A stretch of 23,841 nucleotides of DNA from CAZPFP01 sp964585895 (GTDB taxonomy: Bacteria > Patescibacteriota > Microgenomatia > PFEM01 > JAHIFH01), in NCBI GenBank assembly GCA_964585895.1, contig CAZPFP010000005.1:1-23841 (forward strand). Reading direction: 5' to 3'. The stretch's first letter is position 1. The number at the start of each line of letters is the position of its first letter. This document shows positions 1 to 7,251 of the stretch, in pieces. Under the pieces are notes generated by a model. That model saw only the letters and a list, made by a program, of their open reading frames with translations, searched no databases and had not been told where the DNA came from. Made by a program: the position numbers and the translations under genes.

Positions 1-617
1 TCACCCTAGCGCCGCCAAGATACAATGAAGCCAGTTTAATCAAAGCCTTGGAAGAACGAGGCATTGGTCGTCCTTCAACTTACGCTCCGACCATTTCTAC
101 CATCCAAACTCGCCAATACGTTGAGAAGATAGAAGGTCGGTTTCACCCCACCCCTCTAGGAACCACCGTTAATGACTTTTTGGTGGAATATTTTGCTGAG
201 ATTATTGATTACGAGTTTACCGCCAAGATGGAGAACGATTTGGATGAAATTGCTGAGGGTAAAAAGAAATGGGTGCCGGTGATTAAAGAATTTTATCAAC
301 CCTTTGATAAACAGTTAGAAGGGGTTACCAAAGTAGCGGAGCGAGTTCAAATACCAACCGAAGTAACCGATGAAAAATGTCCTAAATGCAAGCAAGGAAA
401 AGTGGTCATTAGAATTGGCAGGTTTGGCAAGTTTTTGTCTTGCTCCCGCTTTCCTGACTGTAAATACACTGCCCCCTATGTAGTAAAACTTAAAGGGGTG
501 AAGTGTCCGAAATGTGGCGCCGAGATTGTGATTAAAAAAACCAGAAAAGGTAAACAATTTTATGGTTGTGCCAATTACCCTGATTGTGACTGGGCATCAT
601 GGCGAAAACCGAAATAG
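1..617 (+). CDS. topA: DNA topoisomerase I, C-terminal part (5' truncated by window edge)
   Basis: Type IA topoisomerase, which relaxes negative supercoils by a transient single-strand break. The open frame runs in from the window edge (frame of base 3), so the real start lies upstream; a TTG at 48 is an internal codon. The visible part opens with a segment typical of the end of the topoisomerase core (EERGIGRPSTYAPTIS), followed by VEYFAEIIDYEFTAKMEND. Two C-terminal four-cysteine zinc ribbons follow: CPKCKQG...CSRFPDC and CPKCGAE...CANYPDC. Those ribbons bind DNA in this family. The catalytic tyrosine is outside the window. The gene ends with TAG directly before a promoter-like TTGACA, so the next gene is probably transcribed separately. 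Confidence 0.95.
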   Translation, partial: TLAPPRYNEASLIKALEERGIGRPSTYAPTISTIQTRQYVEKIEGRFHPTPLGTTVNDFLVEYFAEIIDYEFTAKMENDLDEIAEGKKKWVPVIKEFYQPFDKQLEGVTKVAERVQIPTEVTDEKCPKCKQGKVVIRIGRFGKFLSCSRFPDCKYTAPYVVKLKGVKCPKCGAEIVIKKTRKGKQFYGCANYPDCDWASWRKPK

Positions 618-646
618 TTGACAGGTTGATAGTTGTTTGTTAAATT
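618..646 (+). promoter_or_regulatory. Candidate sigma70-type promoter for the dCTP deaminase-like gene
   Basis: TTGACA at 618-623 directly follows the topA stop codon. A 17-nt spacer leads to TAAATT at 641-646 (4 of 6 matches to TATAAT). The predicted transcript start near 653 would leave about 16 nt before the ATG at 669, with no Shine-Dalgarno sequence. Confidence 0.5.
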
Positions 647-668
647 TGTTCAACCCTGCCTCTTATTA

Positions 669-1379
669 ATGAGAAAAAAAAACTCTCAGTTAGACCATTT
701 TCCTTCTCTGCTTTCTGATCGGGCCATTTTGAGTCACAAAAGAAGAGGTAATATCATCATTGATCCTTTTGATCGAAAAAGTTTAGGTACAGCCAGCTAT
801 GATGTCCGGTTAGGAGAATGGTATTTTTCCGAAACTGATGTCGTCGGAGGGATTGGGATTTACAGTCCTTATTCAGAAAAAGATGTCAGAAGAATTTGGG
901 GGAAACCTAAAAGAGCTGAATTTGCGCGTAAATACTGTAAAAGATACGGTCTTGATTTGCCTGGAGGGGTAAAAGCAAACGATCGGGTCATTTGGATTCC
1001 CCCTGGGGAAACTTTCCTTTGCCATACTTTAGAATTTATTGGCGGTCGGGAAATTGTCACAACTTTGATGAAGGCCAGGTCTTCAATCGGTCGAAATTTT
1101 ATTGAAGTCTGTAAATGTGCCGGCTGGGGAGATGTTGGTTACATTAATCGATGGACAATGGAGGTGACTAATAATTCTAAGCACTATACCATTCCTTTGG
1201 TGGCAGGAAGAAGAATAGCTCAAGTAGCTTTTTTCGAAGTGGCTTCGATTTTAGATAAAGATTATACAACTAAAGGAAAATATCAGGTGGGATTTGATTT
1301 GAAAAAAATTAAAAAAAGCTGGCGACCGGATGATATGTTGCCTAAGATGTGGCAAGACAGAGAAGTAAAAGGCAGATAG
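669..1379 (+). CDS. dcd: dCTP deaminase / dUTPase superfamily protein
   Basis: Probably deaminates dCTP to dUTP (or acts as a related dUTPase-fold enzyme), feeding dUMP to thymidylate synthesis. Family features visible: SYDVRLG near the N-terminus, KARSSIGR in the substrate loop, then CAGWGDVGYINRW and TMEVTNN, where the Glu sits at the position of the Dcd catalytic glutamate, followed by LVAGRRIAQVAFFEV. A longer reading frame begins at a TTG at 633, but that start lies on the predicted promoter. ATG 669 gives 236 residues and is preferred. Compared with short Dcd proteins (about 190 residues) there is an extra basic stretch between residues about 60 and 95, so substrate specificity is uncertain. 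It opens the nucleotide block, followed by dCMP deaminase and ThyX. Confidence 0.8.
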   Translation: MRKKNSQLDHFPSLLSDRAILSHKRRGNIIIDPFDRKSLGTASYDVRLGEWYFSETDVVGGIGIYSPYSEKDVRRIWGKPKRAEFARKYCKRYGLDLPGGVKANDRVIWIPPGETFLCHTLEFIGGREIVTTLMKARSSIGRNFIEVCKCAGWGDVGYINRWTMEVTNNSKHYTIPLVAGRRIAQVAFFEVASILDKDYTTKGKYQVGFDLKKIKKSWRPDDMLPKMWQDREVKGR

Positions 1380-1399
1380 TTTGACCTAGTTTTTACTGG

Positions 1400-1428
1400 T
1401 TGACAAAAGTTTTCACAATTGCTATCAA
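1400..1428 (+). promoter_or_regulatory. Promoter giving a leaderless dCMP deaminase transcript
   Basis: TTGACA at 1400-1405, a 17-nt spacer and TATCAA at 1423-1428. The ATG at 1436 lies 8 nt after the -10 box, exactly where transcription should start. The TTG at 1400 that opens the longest reading frame is therefore the -35 box, not a start codon. Confidence 0.6.
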
Positions 1429-1435
1429 GATAGAT

Positions 1436-1888
1436 ATGGCAGGCAAAAAGAAAAATAGCCGTCCCTCTTGGGATGATTACTTTCTCCAGATTGCTGACTT
1501 AGTTTCTTCCCGAGCCACTTGTCAACGACTTCATGTTGGCGCTATTTTAGTTAAAGATAGAAAAATTATTTCAACTGGTTACTGTGGGGCGCCTAAGGGG
1601 ATTGCCGATTGTTATCAAGTCGGTTGTTTAATAAGAGATGGTCATTGTGTTAGGACAGTTCATGCCGAAGTCAACGCCGTTATCCAAGCCGCTTATCACG
1701 GCATTTCTACTAAAGGAGCGACTCTTTATGCTAACTGGTTGCCCTGTTACAATTGCTCTAAGATTTTAATTAACGCTGGTATAGAGCGAATTGTTTATCG
1801 AGAGATCTACCGGCCAGATCCTGAAACAAAAAAACTTTTTCGACAAGCCAAAGTTAAATTAATCAAACTGCCTGCAAAGAAAAAATAG
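1436..1888 (+). CDS. comEB: dCMP deaminase (cytidine/deoxycytidylate deaminase family)
   Basis: Zinc enzyme deaminating dCMP to dUMP, the direct substrate of ThyX encoded next. About 150 residues, normal for the family. The zinc/catalytic signature is complete: HAEVNA (His plus catalytic Glu), then PCYNC with the two cysteine ligands, preceded by RLHVGAILVKDRKIISTGYCGAP, a string typical of dCMP deaminases. The start is placed at ATG 1436 (MAGKKK) because the 12 upstream codons coincide with promoter elements and no family-like residues are encoded there. No Shine-Dalgarno sequence; probably leaderless. The C-terminus is lysine-rich. Confidence 0.92.
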   Translation: MAGKKKNSRPSWDDYFLQIADLVSSRATCQRLHVGAILVKDRKIISTGYCGAPKGIADCYQVGCLIRDGHCVRTVHAEVNAVIQAAYHGISTKGATLYANWLPCYNCSKILINAGIERIVYREIYRPDPETKKLFRQAKVKLIKLPAKKK

Positions 1889-1926
1889 TTCTTCTGCCCA
1901 GAAAGGTTTAATTAGGTTAGGTTAAT

Positions 1927-3549
1927 ATGGGAGTAGAAAAAGGTTCACGGCCTGCTGTTGAGAATTATTTTGCAGAATGTCTTCGTTTAGAAGAAGAGTT
2001 TGTTCACCCGCCAAAAGCAAAGCTTTTACTTGTTTCCCAATCTCCTATGGGCGAAGAGATTGGTGCCAGAGATATTGCCATTTCTTCGGCATTACAATGC
2101 TATGCTCCAGGGACGGCGGCCATGACCATGAGACCAGAGAAGAAATATCAGGAAATCGCAGATAGCACTCTTTATGCCGGCCATCACACTACCAGAATGC
2201 ATCTTTCTTACACTTTTCTTATTGAAGGTGCTTCGAGAGATGTCACTCATGATGTTCTTCATTTTCATCCTTTTTACAATACTTCTCAGCAAAGCCAGCG
2301 TTATGTTGAAGCAAAAGAAGGTAGTTATTTGGAACCGGCAAAACTAACTGAACAGCAAAGAGAAATTTATTTAGAGTCAGCCAAAGAGGCTAACCGAAAT
2401 TATTTTGAATTATTAGTCCTTCTGGAACCCGAAGTAGAAAGTCGTCTGCGATCGATTTACCCAAGGGGAGGCTGGCAGAATTCTAGAGTTGCCGAAAGAT
2501 TGGAAACTAGATCTCAGAAATTATGTCAGGAGATAGCGAGATATGTTTTACCGATTGCCCAAATAACCAATCTTTATTACACCGTTAATGAACTTCAACT
2601 TCTCCGGATGTTTCGCGCCAGTCAGTTGCCAAATTATTCAAAAGAAGCCCGATTAATTACGGCCAAAATGGTTCAAAAAGTAGCTGAGTTTGACGAGCAA
2701 ATAATGGCTGACCTAGAAGAACCTTTTCCAGAAATAGAAAGAGATGATTTTAACGAAGTTTATATTCGTCAACAAAAAAAAGAATTTGATTTTCAATTAG
2801 GAGAAAGGCAATCTCAATTAATTTTGTCTCCTTACAATGCTCGCGAAAAACTTGCCTTGGCAGTCAGGAATGTTCTGGGAGTGTCGGAAAGAAATTTGAG
2901 TGATCCGGAAGCCCTTCTTTTTTTAATGGATCCTAAAAATAATCAGCTTTTGGCTGATGTTTACGAGGTTGGCATGATGGATCCTCTAACAAGTTGTTTA
3001 CGAGAAGTCAGTTTCACTAATGCGACCAAACTCTCTCATACAGCCGATTCGCAAAGACAACGTCAGCGTCGGACACCGGGAGCCACTCCGCCGATTGCGG
3101 CGATGTATGATGGAAATGCCGACTATGTTACCCCTTTTATTGTTCGGAAAAGTGACGAACTAAGAACAAAATATGAATTAATGATGGCGAGTAGTTATCG
3201 CAACATAGAAAGATGTCTCAAAGCAGGAATTCCTAAAGATTGGGCTTTACTTCTTTTACCTAACGCTCATGCCATAAGAGTGGTTGAATCAGGGGATTTA
3301 TTTGATTGGTTTCATCGTTTTAAACAACGGCTCTGTTTTTTAGCTCAAGAAGAAATATTTTTTATCACTGCGGAACAAGCAGAACAGATGATTGAGAGAA
3401 TACCTGAATCAGAAATGATGATTTTGGCCCCTTGCGGTTTAAGAAAATCTTCAAGTTTGAGTCCAAAATGTCCCGAAGGAGAGAGATGGTGTGGTCAAGC
3501 TGTTTTTAATATGGGAATTGAAGATTACAAAGAAAGGAGATTGATTTAA
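1927..3549 (+). CDS. thyX: Tandem-domain ThyX-like (flavin-dependent thymidylate synthase) protein
   Basis: Likely the thymidylate synthase of this organism (dUMP to dTMP, using methylene-tetrahydrofolate and FAD), encoded between dCMP deaminase and deoxynucleoside/thymidylate kinases. At 540 residues it is about twice a normal ThyX and seems to contain two ThyX-like halves. First half: HTTRMHLSYTFLIEGASR, then residues 113-126, aligned to the RHR-x7-S signature, where the Arg-His-Arg is Phe-His-Pro but the later Ser123, Arg125 and Tyr126 are kept; it continues with VLPIAQITNLYYTVNELQLL. Second half: an Arg/Gln-rich stretch at residues 376-382, then LLLPNAHAIRVVES and QRLCFLAQEEI, which match the ThyX C-terminal LP...R...AQxEI pattern. 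The C-terminus has three cysteines. The stop overlaps the next start by one base (TAATG). Catalytic competence is not provable from sequence. Confidence 0.72.
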   Translation: MGVEKGSRPAVENYFAECLRLEEEFVHPPKAKLLLVSQSPMGEEIGARDIAISSALQCYAPGTAAMTMRPEKKYQEIADSTLYAGHHTTRMHLSYTFLIEGASRDVTHDVLHFHPFYNTSQQSQRYVEAKEGSYLEPAKLTEQQREIYLESAKEANRNYFELLVLLEPEVESRLRSIYPRGGWQNSRVAERLETRSQKLCQEIARYVLPIAQITNLYYTVNELQLLRMFRASQLPNYSKEARLITAKMVQKVAEFDEQIMADLEEPFPEIERDDFNEVYIRQQKKEFDFQLGERQSQLILSPYNAREKLALAVRNVLGVSERNLSDPEALLFLMDPKNNQLLADVYEVGMMDPLTSCLREVSFTNATKLSHTADSQRQRQRRTPGATPPIAAMYDGNADYVTPFIVRKSDELRTKYELMMASSYRNIERCLKAGIPKDWALLLLPNAHAIRVVESGDLFDWFHRFKQRLCFLAQEEIFFITAEQAEQMIERIPESEMMILAPCGLRKSSSLSPKCPEGERWCGQAVFNMGIEDYKERRLI

Positions 3550-4367
3550 TGAAAAAGGAGCTTTTACTAGAACAAGGACAGGAAAACCTTGCTTCACCTG
3601 AAAAAGAAAAACATCAGCTCTTTATTGGTATTCATGGCACTGTTGCTGCCGGCAAAACTGAGTTGGCCAAATTATTAGAAGGAGAATTTGGGGTAACCTT
3701 GATTGAAGAAAAGTTTCAGGAAAATCCCTATCTCGAAGATTTTTATCATGAACCCGAGAGGTGGAGCTACTTATCTCAATTATTCTTTTTTGAAAGGAAA
3801 TTAAAAGATCTGGCGACGATGCCCAGAGACAAAGCTGTGGTACTTGCTCCTGATCAATGGCAGGACAGAGATATTTATGCTCATGTTCACCGACTCATGG
3901 GCTGGATGAACAATGGAGAATATCAAGAATATCTTCGAAAATGTGACCAATTGTTGCAAATGGCTGATGTTCCCACTCCTGATTTGGTTATTTCTGTTCA
4001 TGCTCCCTTTGAAGTGATTCTGAGGAGAATTGAAAGAAGAGCAGTAACCGAAAATCGAGAGTTTGAATTATGGATGTTAGAAAATCACCCTGAATATTTT
4101 TTTGAACTTTCTCAGCGGGTTGAAGAATGGTCCAGAGAAAATCCCCACGATGTTCCCGTTATGAGGGTTGATTCGGGAAGATTTAATTACATTGAGGAGG
4201 AAGATGATGCTTTTTTGATTGCCAATCAAATTCGAAGAGAAGTTTTAATTCAATTAAAAGAGAGAGAAGAAATTATTTTGCCAGAAAGTTTTAGACCAGG
4301 GCTAGTTATTGATACTAGGGCAGGAAGAATTTCTAAAATGGATAATCGTTTTAGGTGGAGAATATGA
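3549..4367 (+). CDS. Deoxynucleoside kinase family protein
   Basis: Salvage kinase phosphorylating a deoxynucleoside with ATP, of the dGK/dAK/dCK-like P-loop family. Visible: P-loop GTVAAGKT at residues 30-37; ENPYLEDFYHEPERW with QLFFFERK, the conserved substrate-side segment of this family; and QDRDIYA at about 105-111, in the place of the usual DRS-type motif with Ser replaced by Asp. A LID-like RRIERR follows at about 158-163. Residues 1-22 and the C-terminal 40 residues are poorly conserved extensions. The start ATG overlaps the thyX stop, so translation is probably coupled. The 3' end overlaps tmk by ATGA. The preferred substrate cannot be read from sequence. Confidence 0.8.
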   Translation: MKKELLLEQGQENLASPEKEKHQLFIGIHGTVAAGKTELAKLLEGEFGVTLIEEKFQENPYLEDFYHEPERWSYLSQLFFFERKLKDLATMPRDKAVVLAPDQWQDRDIYAHVHRLMGWMNNGEYQEYLRKCDQLLQMADVPTPDLVISVHAPFEVILRRIERRAVTENREFELWMLENHPEYFFELSQRVEEWSRENPHDVPVMRVDSGRFNYIEEEDDAFLIANQIRREVLIQLKEREEIILPESFRPGLVIDTRAGRISKMDNRFRWRI

Positions 4368-5056
4368 AAGAAAGAGAAGGAAAATTGATTGTAATTGAAG
4401 GGTCGGATGGGAGTGGTAAAAAAACCCAATTGGATTTGTTGAAAGACCGTTTGAAAAAAGAGGGGCATTTGGTTGAAAGTTTGGATTTTCCCCAGTATGA
4501 AAAAACTTTTTTTGGGAAAATGGTGGGGAGGTTTTTAGCGGGTGAATTTGGGGGTATTGGTGAAGTCAATCCTTATTTAGCTGGTTTGCCTTATTCTGGC
4601 GACCGCTGGCAAGCGAGTCCCAGAATGAAAGAGTTGCTTGGAAAGGGATTTATTTTACTTTGTAATCGTTACGCACCTTCAAATGATGCTCACCAAGCTG
4701 CCAAACTTCCACCTGAAAAAAGAGAAGAATACTTTTTGTTTTCTGAAGAATTAGAATATGAAGTTTATGGGATTCCTCGAGAGGATGCCGTTGTTTTTCT
4801 TCGAGTTCCGGCAGAAATTGGTCAAACAAAAGTTGATGAAAAAAGTGAGCGAGGTTATCTTGGGGGGAGAAAAAGGGATATTCATGAAGCTGATATCGCT
4901 CACCTTGAAGAAGCTGAAAAAGTATATCTTCTGTTAGCTCAAAGAAACAAGCACTGGGTGCAAATTGATTGTTGTGATGAAGAGGGAAATTTGTTACCTC
5001 GTGAAGAAATTCACGAATTGGTTTATTTAGCTCTTCAAGAGAGGGGAATTATTTGA
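4364..5056 (+). CDS. tmk: Thymidylate kinase
   Basis: Phosphorylates dTMP to dTDP, the step after ThyX. The 230-residue protein has P-loop GSDGSGKKT (residues 13-21), where the usual Ser/Thr after GK is Lys, SLDFPQY, the sugar/base-binding YSGDRW, NRYAPSNDAHQAAKL (the DRY-type motif with Asn in place of Asp) and a basic LID segment RGYLGGRKRD. ATG 4364 overlaps the preceding stop as ATGA and is preceded by GGTGGAG; a GTG nine bases upstream (4355) is possible but less likely. The stop is one base from the next ATG, so the cluster is tightly co-transcribed. Confidence 0.9.
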   Translation: MKEREGKLIVIEGSDGSGKKTQLDLLKDRLKKEGHLVESLDFPQYEKTFFGKMVGRFLAGEFGGIGEVNPYLAGLPYSGDRWQASPRMKELLGKGFILLCNRYAPSNDAHQAAKLPPEKREEYFLFSEELEYEVYGIPREDAVVFLRVPAEIGQTKVDEKSERGYLGGRKRDIHEADIAHLEEAEKVYLLLAQRNKHWVQIDCCDEEGNLLPREEIHELVYLALQERGII

Positions 5057-5057
5057 T

Positions 5058-5966
5058 ATGACTAATGAAAGAGAAAATTTGCATCAGGAGTGGAAGAGTT
5101 TGTTGCCCCTTTTTCAAAAAAGATTAAGAGGGAAGATGCTGATTGCTCTGGATTTCGATGGGACTTTATCTCCCGCAAACAATCCTCAGTTTGATGAGGC
5201 CATTCAAACTGCTTTAGCGGTCAGAGGTTCTGAATTTTTAAGAGAACAAGGGGAAATTGTCGAAGTGGAGGGTTTAAAAAGGGAAATTAGAGAGACATAT
5301 TTGAGGGGTGAAAGTGTGACGATATTTTTCCAAGAGAAATTGAGGATTCCGCGTAGTTTTATTGAAGGGGCTTACAACAGTGTCGAAAAATGGCGTTTTT
5401 TAAAAAGAGATTCTGAGTTAATGCCCATACTGGCGGAATTAGTAGAAAGAGGGTATCAGTTGGCTCTTGCCAGCAATTCACCGGAAGAAGAAAATCTTTT
5501 GGCTTTGGGGCAATTGGGAGTAAATCCAGAAATTTTTAGTTTTAAGGTTAATATGAAAGACGTTAAGCGTTCAAAACCTTATCCAGATATGTTTGAAAAA
5601 ATTCTGGAGTTATCGGGCTTGCCAGTGGAAGAATGTGTTTTTGTGGGTGATAGTTTGACTAAGGATATCCAGGGGGCTAAAGGAATTGGCATGGATGGGG
5701 TTTTGGTGGGAGAAGTTTCTGATGAAGCGGTTGCTTGGGTGCCCCAGATTTATGATTTGCCTCAGCTTTTTGTTCAAAAGAGGTTTCAGGTTGTTTTTGT
5801 CGAAGGAGAGTCTGGCGTTAGTTATCCTCATGTTAAAGATACCCAAGCGAGAGAAATAATTGGTTTAGGGAACGGTAATGAACTTTTTCTTGATTTAAGA
5901 GAAGCAGAAAAGGTAGCGACTTTATTAAATTCGGGTGTGTTTCCTAACGGAATCAGTCTAGAATAA
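5058..5966 (+). CDS. HAD-superfamily phosphatase with C-terminal extension
   Basis: Haloacid-dehalogenase fold hydrolase, probably cytoplasmic. Motif I is DFDGTL (nucleophile Asp32, acid/base Asp34), followed by a helical cap (about 45-125), motif II ASNS, motif III lysine in SKPYP, and motif IV GDSLTKD. These make a phosphatase of the beta-phosphoglucomutase/nucleotidase-like class. Residues from about 235 to 302 form an extension not needed for the HAD fold, which I do not recognise. Position directly after tmk (one-base gap) suggests a deoxynucleotide or nucleotide phosphatase, but this is inference. No terminator is visible before the tandem -10 boxes of ftcD. Confidence 0.82.
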   Translation: MTNERENLHQEWKSLLPLFQKRLRGKMLIALDFDGTLSPANNPQFDEAIQTALAVRGSEFLREQGEIVEVEGLKREIRETYLRGESVTIFFQEKLRIPRSFIEGAYNSVEKWRFLKRDSELMPILAELVERGYQLALASNSPEEENLLALGQLGVNPEIFSFKVNMKDVKRSKPYPDMFEKILELSGLPVEECVFVGDSLTKDIQGAKGIGMDGVLVGEVSDEAVAWVPQIYDLPQLFVQKRFQVVFVEGESGVSYPHVKDTQAREIIGLGNGNELFLDLREAEKVATLLNSGVFPNGISLE

Positions 5967-5980
5967 AACTTCTTTTTTCT

Positions 5981-6023
5981 TTATAATACCCGAAGAGGTT
6001 ATCCAAACAGAGTGAGGTATAAT
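5981..6023 (+). promoter_or_regulatory. Tandem -10 boxes upstream of ftcD
   Basis: TATAAT occurs at 5982-5987 and again at 6018-6023, 36 nt apart. The second ends 8 nt before the ftcD ATG, predicting a leaderless transcript. TTATCC at 5999-6004 lies between them. The whole arrangement closely resembles the region upstream of recR. Confidence 0.55.
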
Positions 6024-6030
6024 TTTTTCC

Positions 6031-6930
6031 ATGGATAAATTAATTGAATGCGTCCCTAATTTTTCTGAAGGCAGAGACCAAAAGAAAATTCAGGCCATTG
6101 CCGAAGCGGCTCGAGGGAGGCCGAAGGTCAAAGTCCTGGACATGGAATGGGATAAAGACCACCACCGGTCTTTGGTCACTTTGGTGGGTGAACCGGAGGC
6201 TGTTTTTGAAGCAATTTGGGCGATGATTTTGAAAGCGGTGGAATTGATTGACATGGAAAAACACCAGGGAGAACATCCCCGGATTGGGGCCACTGATGTG
6301 GTTCCTTTTATTCCTGTGGCCAATGTTTCGATGAAAGAATGTATTGACTTGGCCAAACGCTTGGGGAAAAAAGTCGGTGAAGAATTGGTTCTTCCGGTTT
6401 ATTTATATGAAGCGGCAGCTACCAGACCAGAAAGAGTTAATTTGGCCAATGTTCGTCAAGGTGATTACGAAGGATTGAAAAAAGAGATTGAAACCAACCC
6501 GGAAAGAAAGCCAGATTTTGGCCCGAGTCGAATGCACCCGACGGCCGGGGCGATGGTGGTTGGCGCCCGGAAGTTTTTAATTGCCTACAATGTTAATCTT
6601 GATACTCAAGAGGTGGAGATTGCCAAAGGGATTGCTAAGTTAATTCGGGAAAAAGACGGTGGTTTTCCGGCGGTCAAGGCTTTGGGATTTGCCATCAAAG
6701 ATCAAGGTTTTGTTCAGGTGTCAATCAATCTTTGTGATTTTGAAAAGAGTAATATGGATGTTGTTTTTCGGAAAATTAAAGATGAGGCAGAGAAAAAAGG
6801 AGTGAAAGTTTTGGGGTCAGAGATTTATGGCATGGTGCCGAGGGCAGCTTTGGAAGGAATAAATCTGGATGAGTTGCAACTGATTGATTTCAAAAAAGAC
6901 CAGATTTTAGAAGAGAAGTTGAAAGGGTAA
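6031..6930 (+). CDS. ftcD: Glutamate formimidoyltransferase (formiminotransferase)
   Basis: Transfers the formimino group of formiminoglutamate to tetrahydrofolate. At 299 residues this is the formiminotransferase part alone; the cyclodeaminase half is a separate gene downstream (7843). Family hallmarks: ECVPNFSEGRD at the N-terminus, DHHRSLVTLVGEP, QGEHPRIGATDVVPFIPV with the active-site His, LPVYLYEAA, and FGPSRMHPTAGAMVVGARKFLIAYN. The start is a clean ATG 8 nt downstream of TATAAT, with no Shine-Dalgarno sequence. No histidine-degradation genes are visible, so its role is probably one-carbon/folate supply. The gene ends four bases from an opposite-strand small gene. Confidence 0.93.
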   Translation: MDKLIECVPNFSEGRDQKKIQAIAEAARGRPKVKVLDMEWDKDHHRSLVTLVGEPEAVFEAIWAMILKAVELIDMEKHQGEHPRIGATDVVPFIPVANVSMKECIDLAKRLGKKVGEELVLPVYLYEAAATRPERVNLANVRQGDYEGLKKEIETNPERKPDFGPSRMHPTAGAMVVGARKFLIAYNVNLDTQEVEIAKGIAKLIREKDGGFPAVKALGFAIKDQGFVQVSINLCDFEKSNMDVVFRKIKDEAEKKGVKVLGSEIYGMVPRAALEGINLDELQLIDFKKDQILEEKLKG

Positions 6931-6934
6931 ATTA

Positions 6935-7126
6935 TTAGTAAGTTGAGTTTCTTCTGGTTCTTAATGCTTCAACAAACGTAGCCGGCAGTTTAAGTTCTTC
7001 ACCAGGTTTAAGGACACCTTGCTGTTTAAGTCTTTTTTTTGCCTGAGCTTCTCTTATTTGAGATTCAGCAAGATTTTTTTCAATTATTTTTGAGACTGGG
7101 CCAAGACGAATTTCGTTTTGTGACAT
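6935..7126 (-). CDS. Small conserved-looking protein of unknown function (63 aa)
   Basis: I do not recognise this protein. It is 63 residues, charged and probably mostly helical (KIIEKNLAESQIREAQAKKRL), then a linker GVLKPGEELKLPATFVEALRTRR. There is no membrane segment or cysteine. Strong support as a gene comes from its signals: a consensus promoter (TTGACT, 17 nt, TAGAAT) and a full AGGAGG Shine-Dalgarno seven bases before ATG at 7126. It is convergent with ftcD (four bases between the stop codons) and divergent from the structured RNA. A DNA- or RNA-binding role would be a guess. Confidence 0.75.
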   Translation of the reverse strand: MSQNEIRLGPVSKIIEKNLAESQIREAQAKKRLKQQGVLKPGEELKLPATFVEALRTRRNSTY

Positions 7127-7146
7127 TTTTTCACCTCCTTGGCGGG

Positions 7147-7175
7147 ATTCTAAAAGATTTTTGGTTTAAAGTCAA
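7147..7175 (-). promoter_or_regulatory. Consensus promoter of the 63-aa reverse-strand gene
   Basis: On the minus strand: TTGACT (plus 7170-7175), a 17-nt spacer, and TAGAAT (plus 7147-7152). It is followed by AGGAGG and the ATG at 7126. The predicted 5' UTR is about 15-20 nt. Confidence 0.75.
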
Positions 7176-7215
7176 GCTAAAGAGTGATTAAAGAACAAAG
7201 AAAATCCTCTAATAC

Positions 7216-7245
7216 TTGACAAACTTTCTTAAGTTAGGTTAAGAT
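7216..7245 (+). promoter_or_regulatory. Promoter of the structured RNA
   Basis: TTGACA at 7216-7221, then TAAGAT at 7240-7245 with an 18-nt spacer (TATGAT at 7245-7250 is a less well spaced alternative). Predicted transcript start is near 7252. It stands divergently from the reverse-strand promoter at 7147-7175, with about 40 bases between the two -35 boxes. Confidence 0.6.
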
Positions 7246-7251
7246 ATGATC

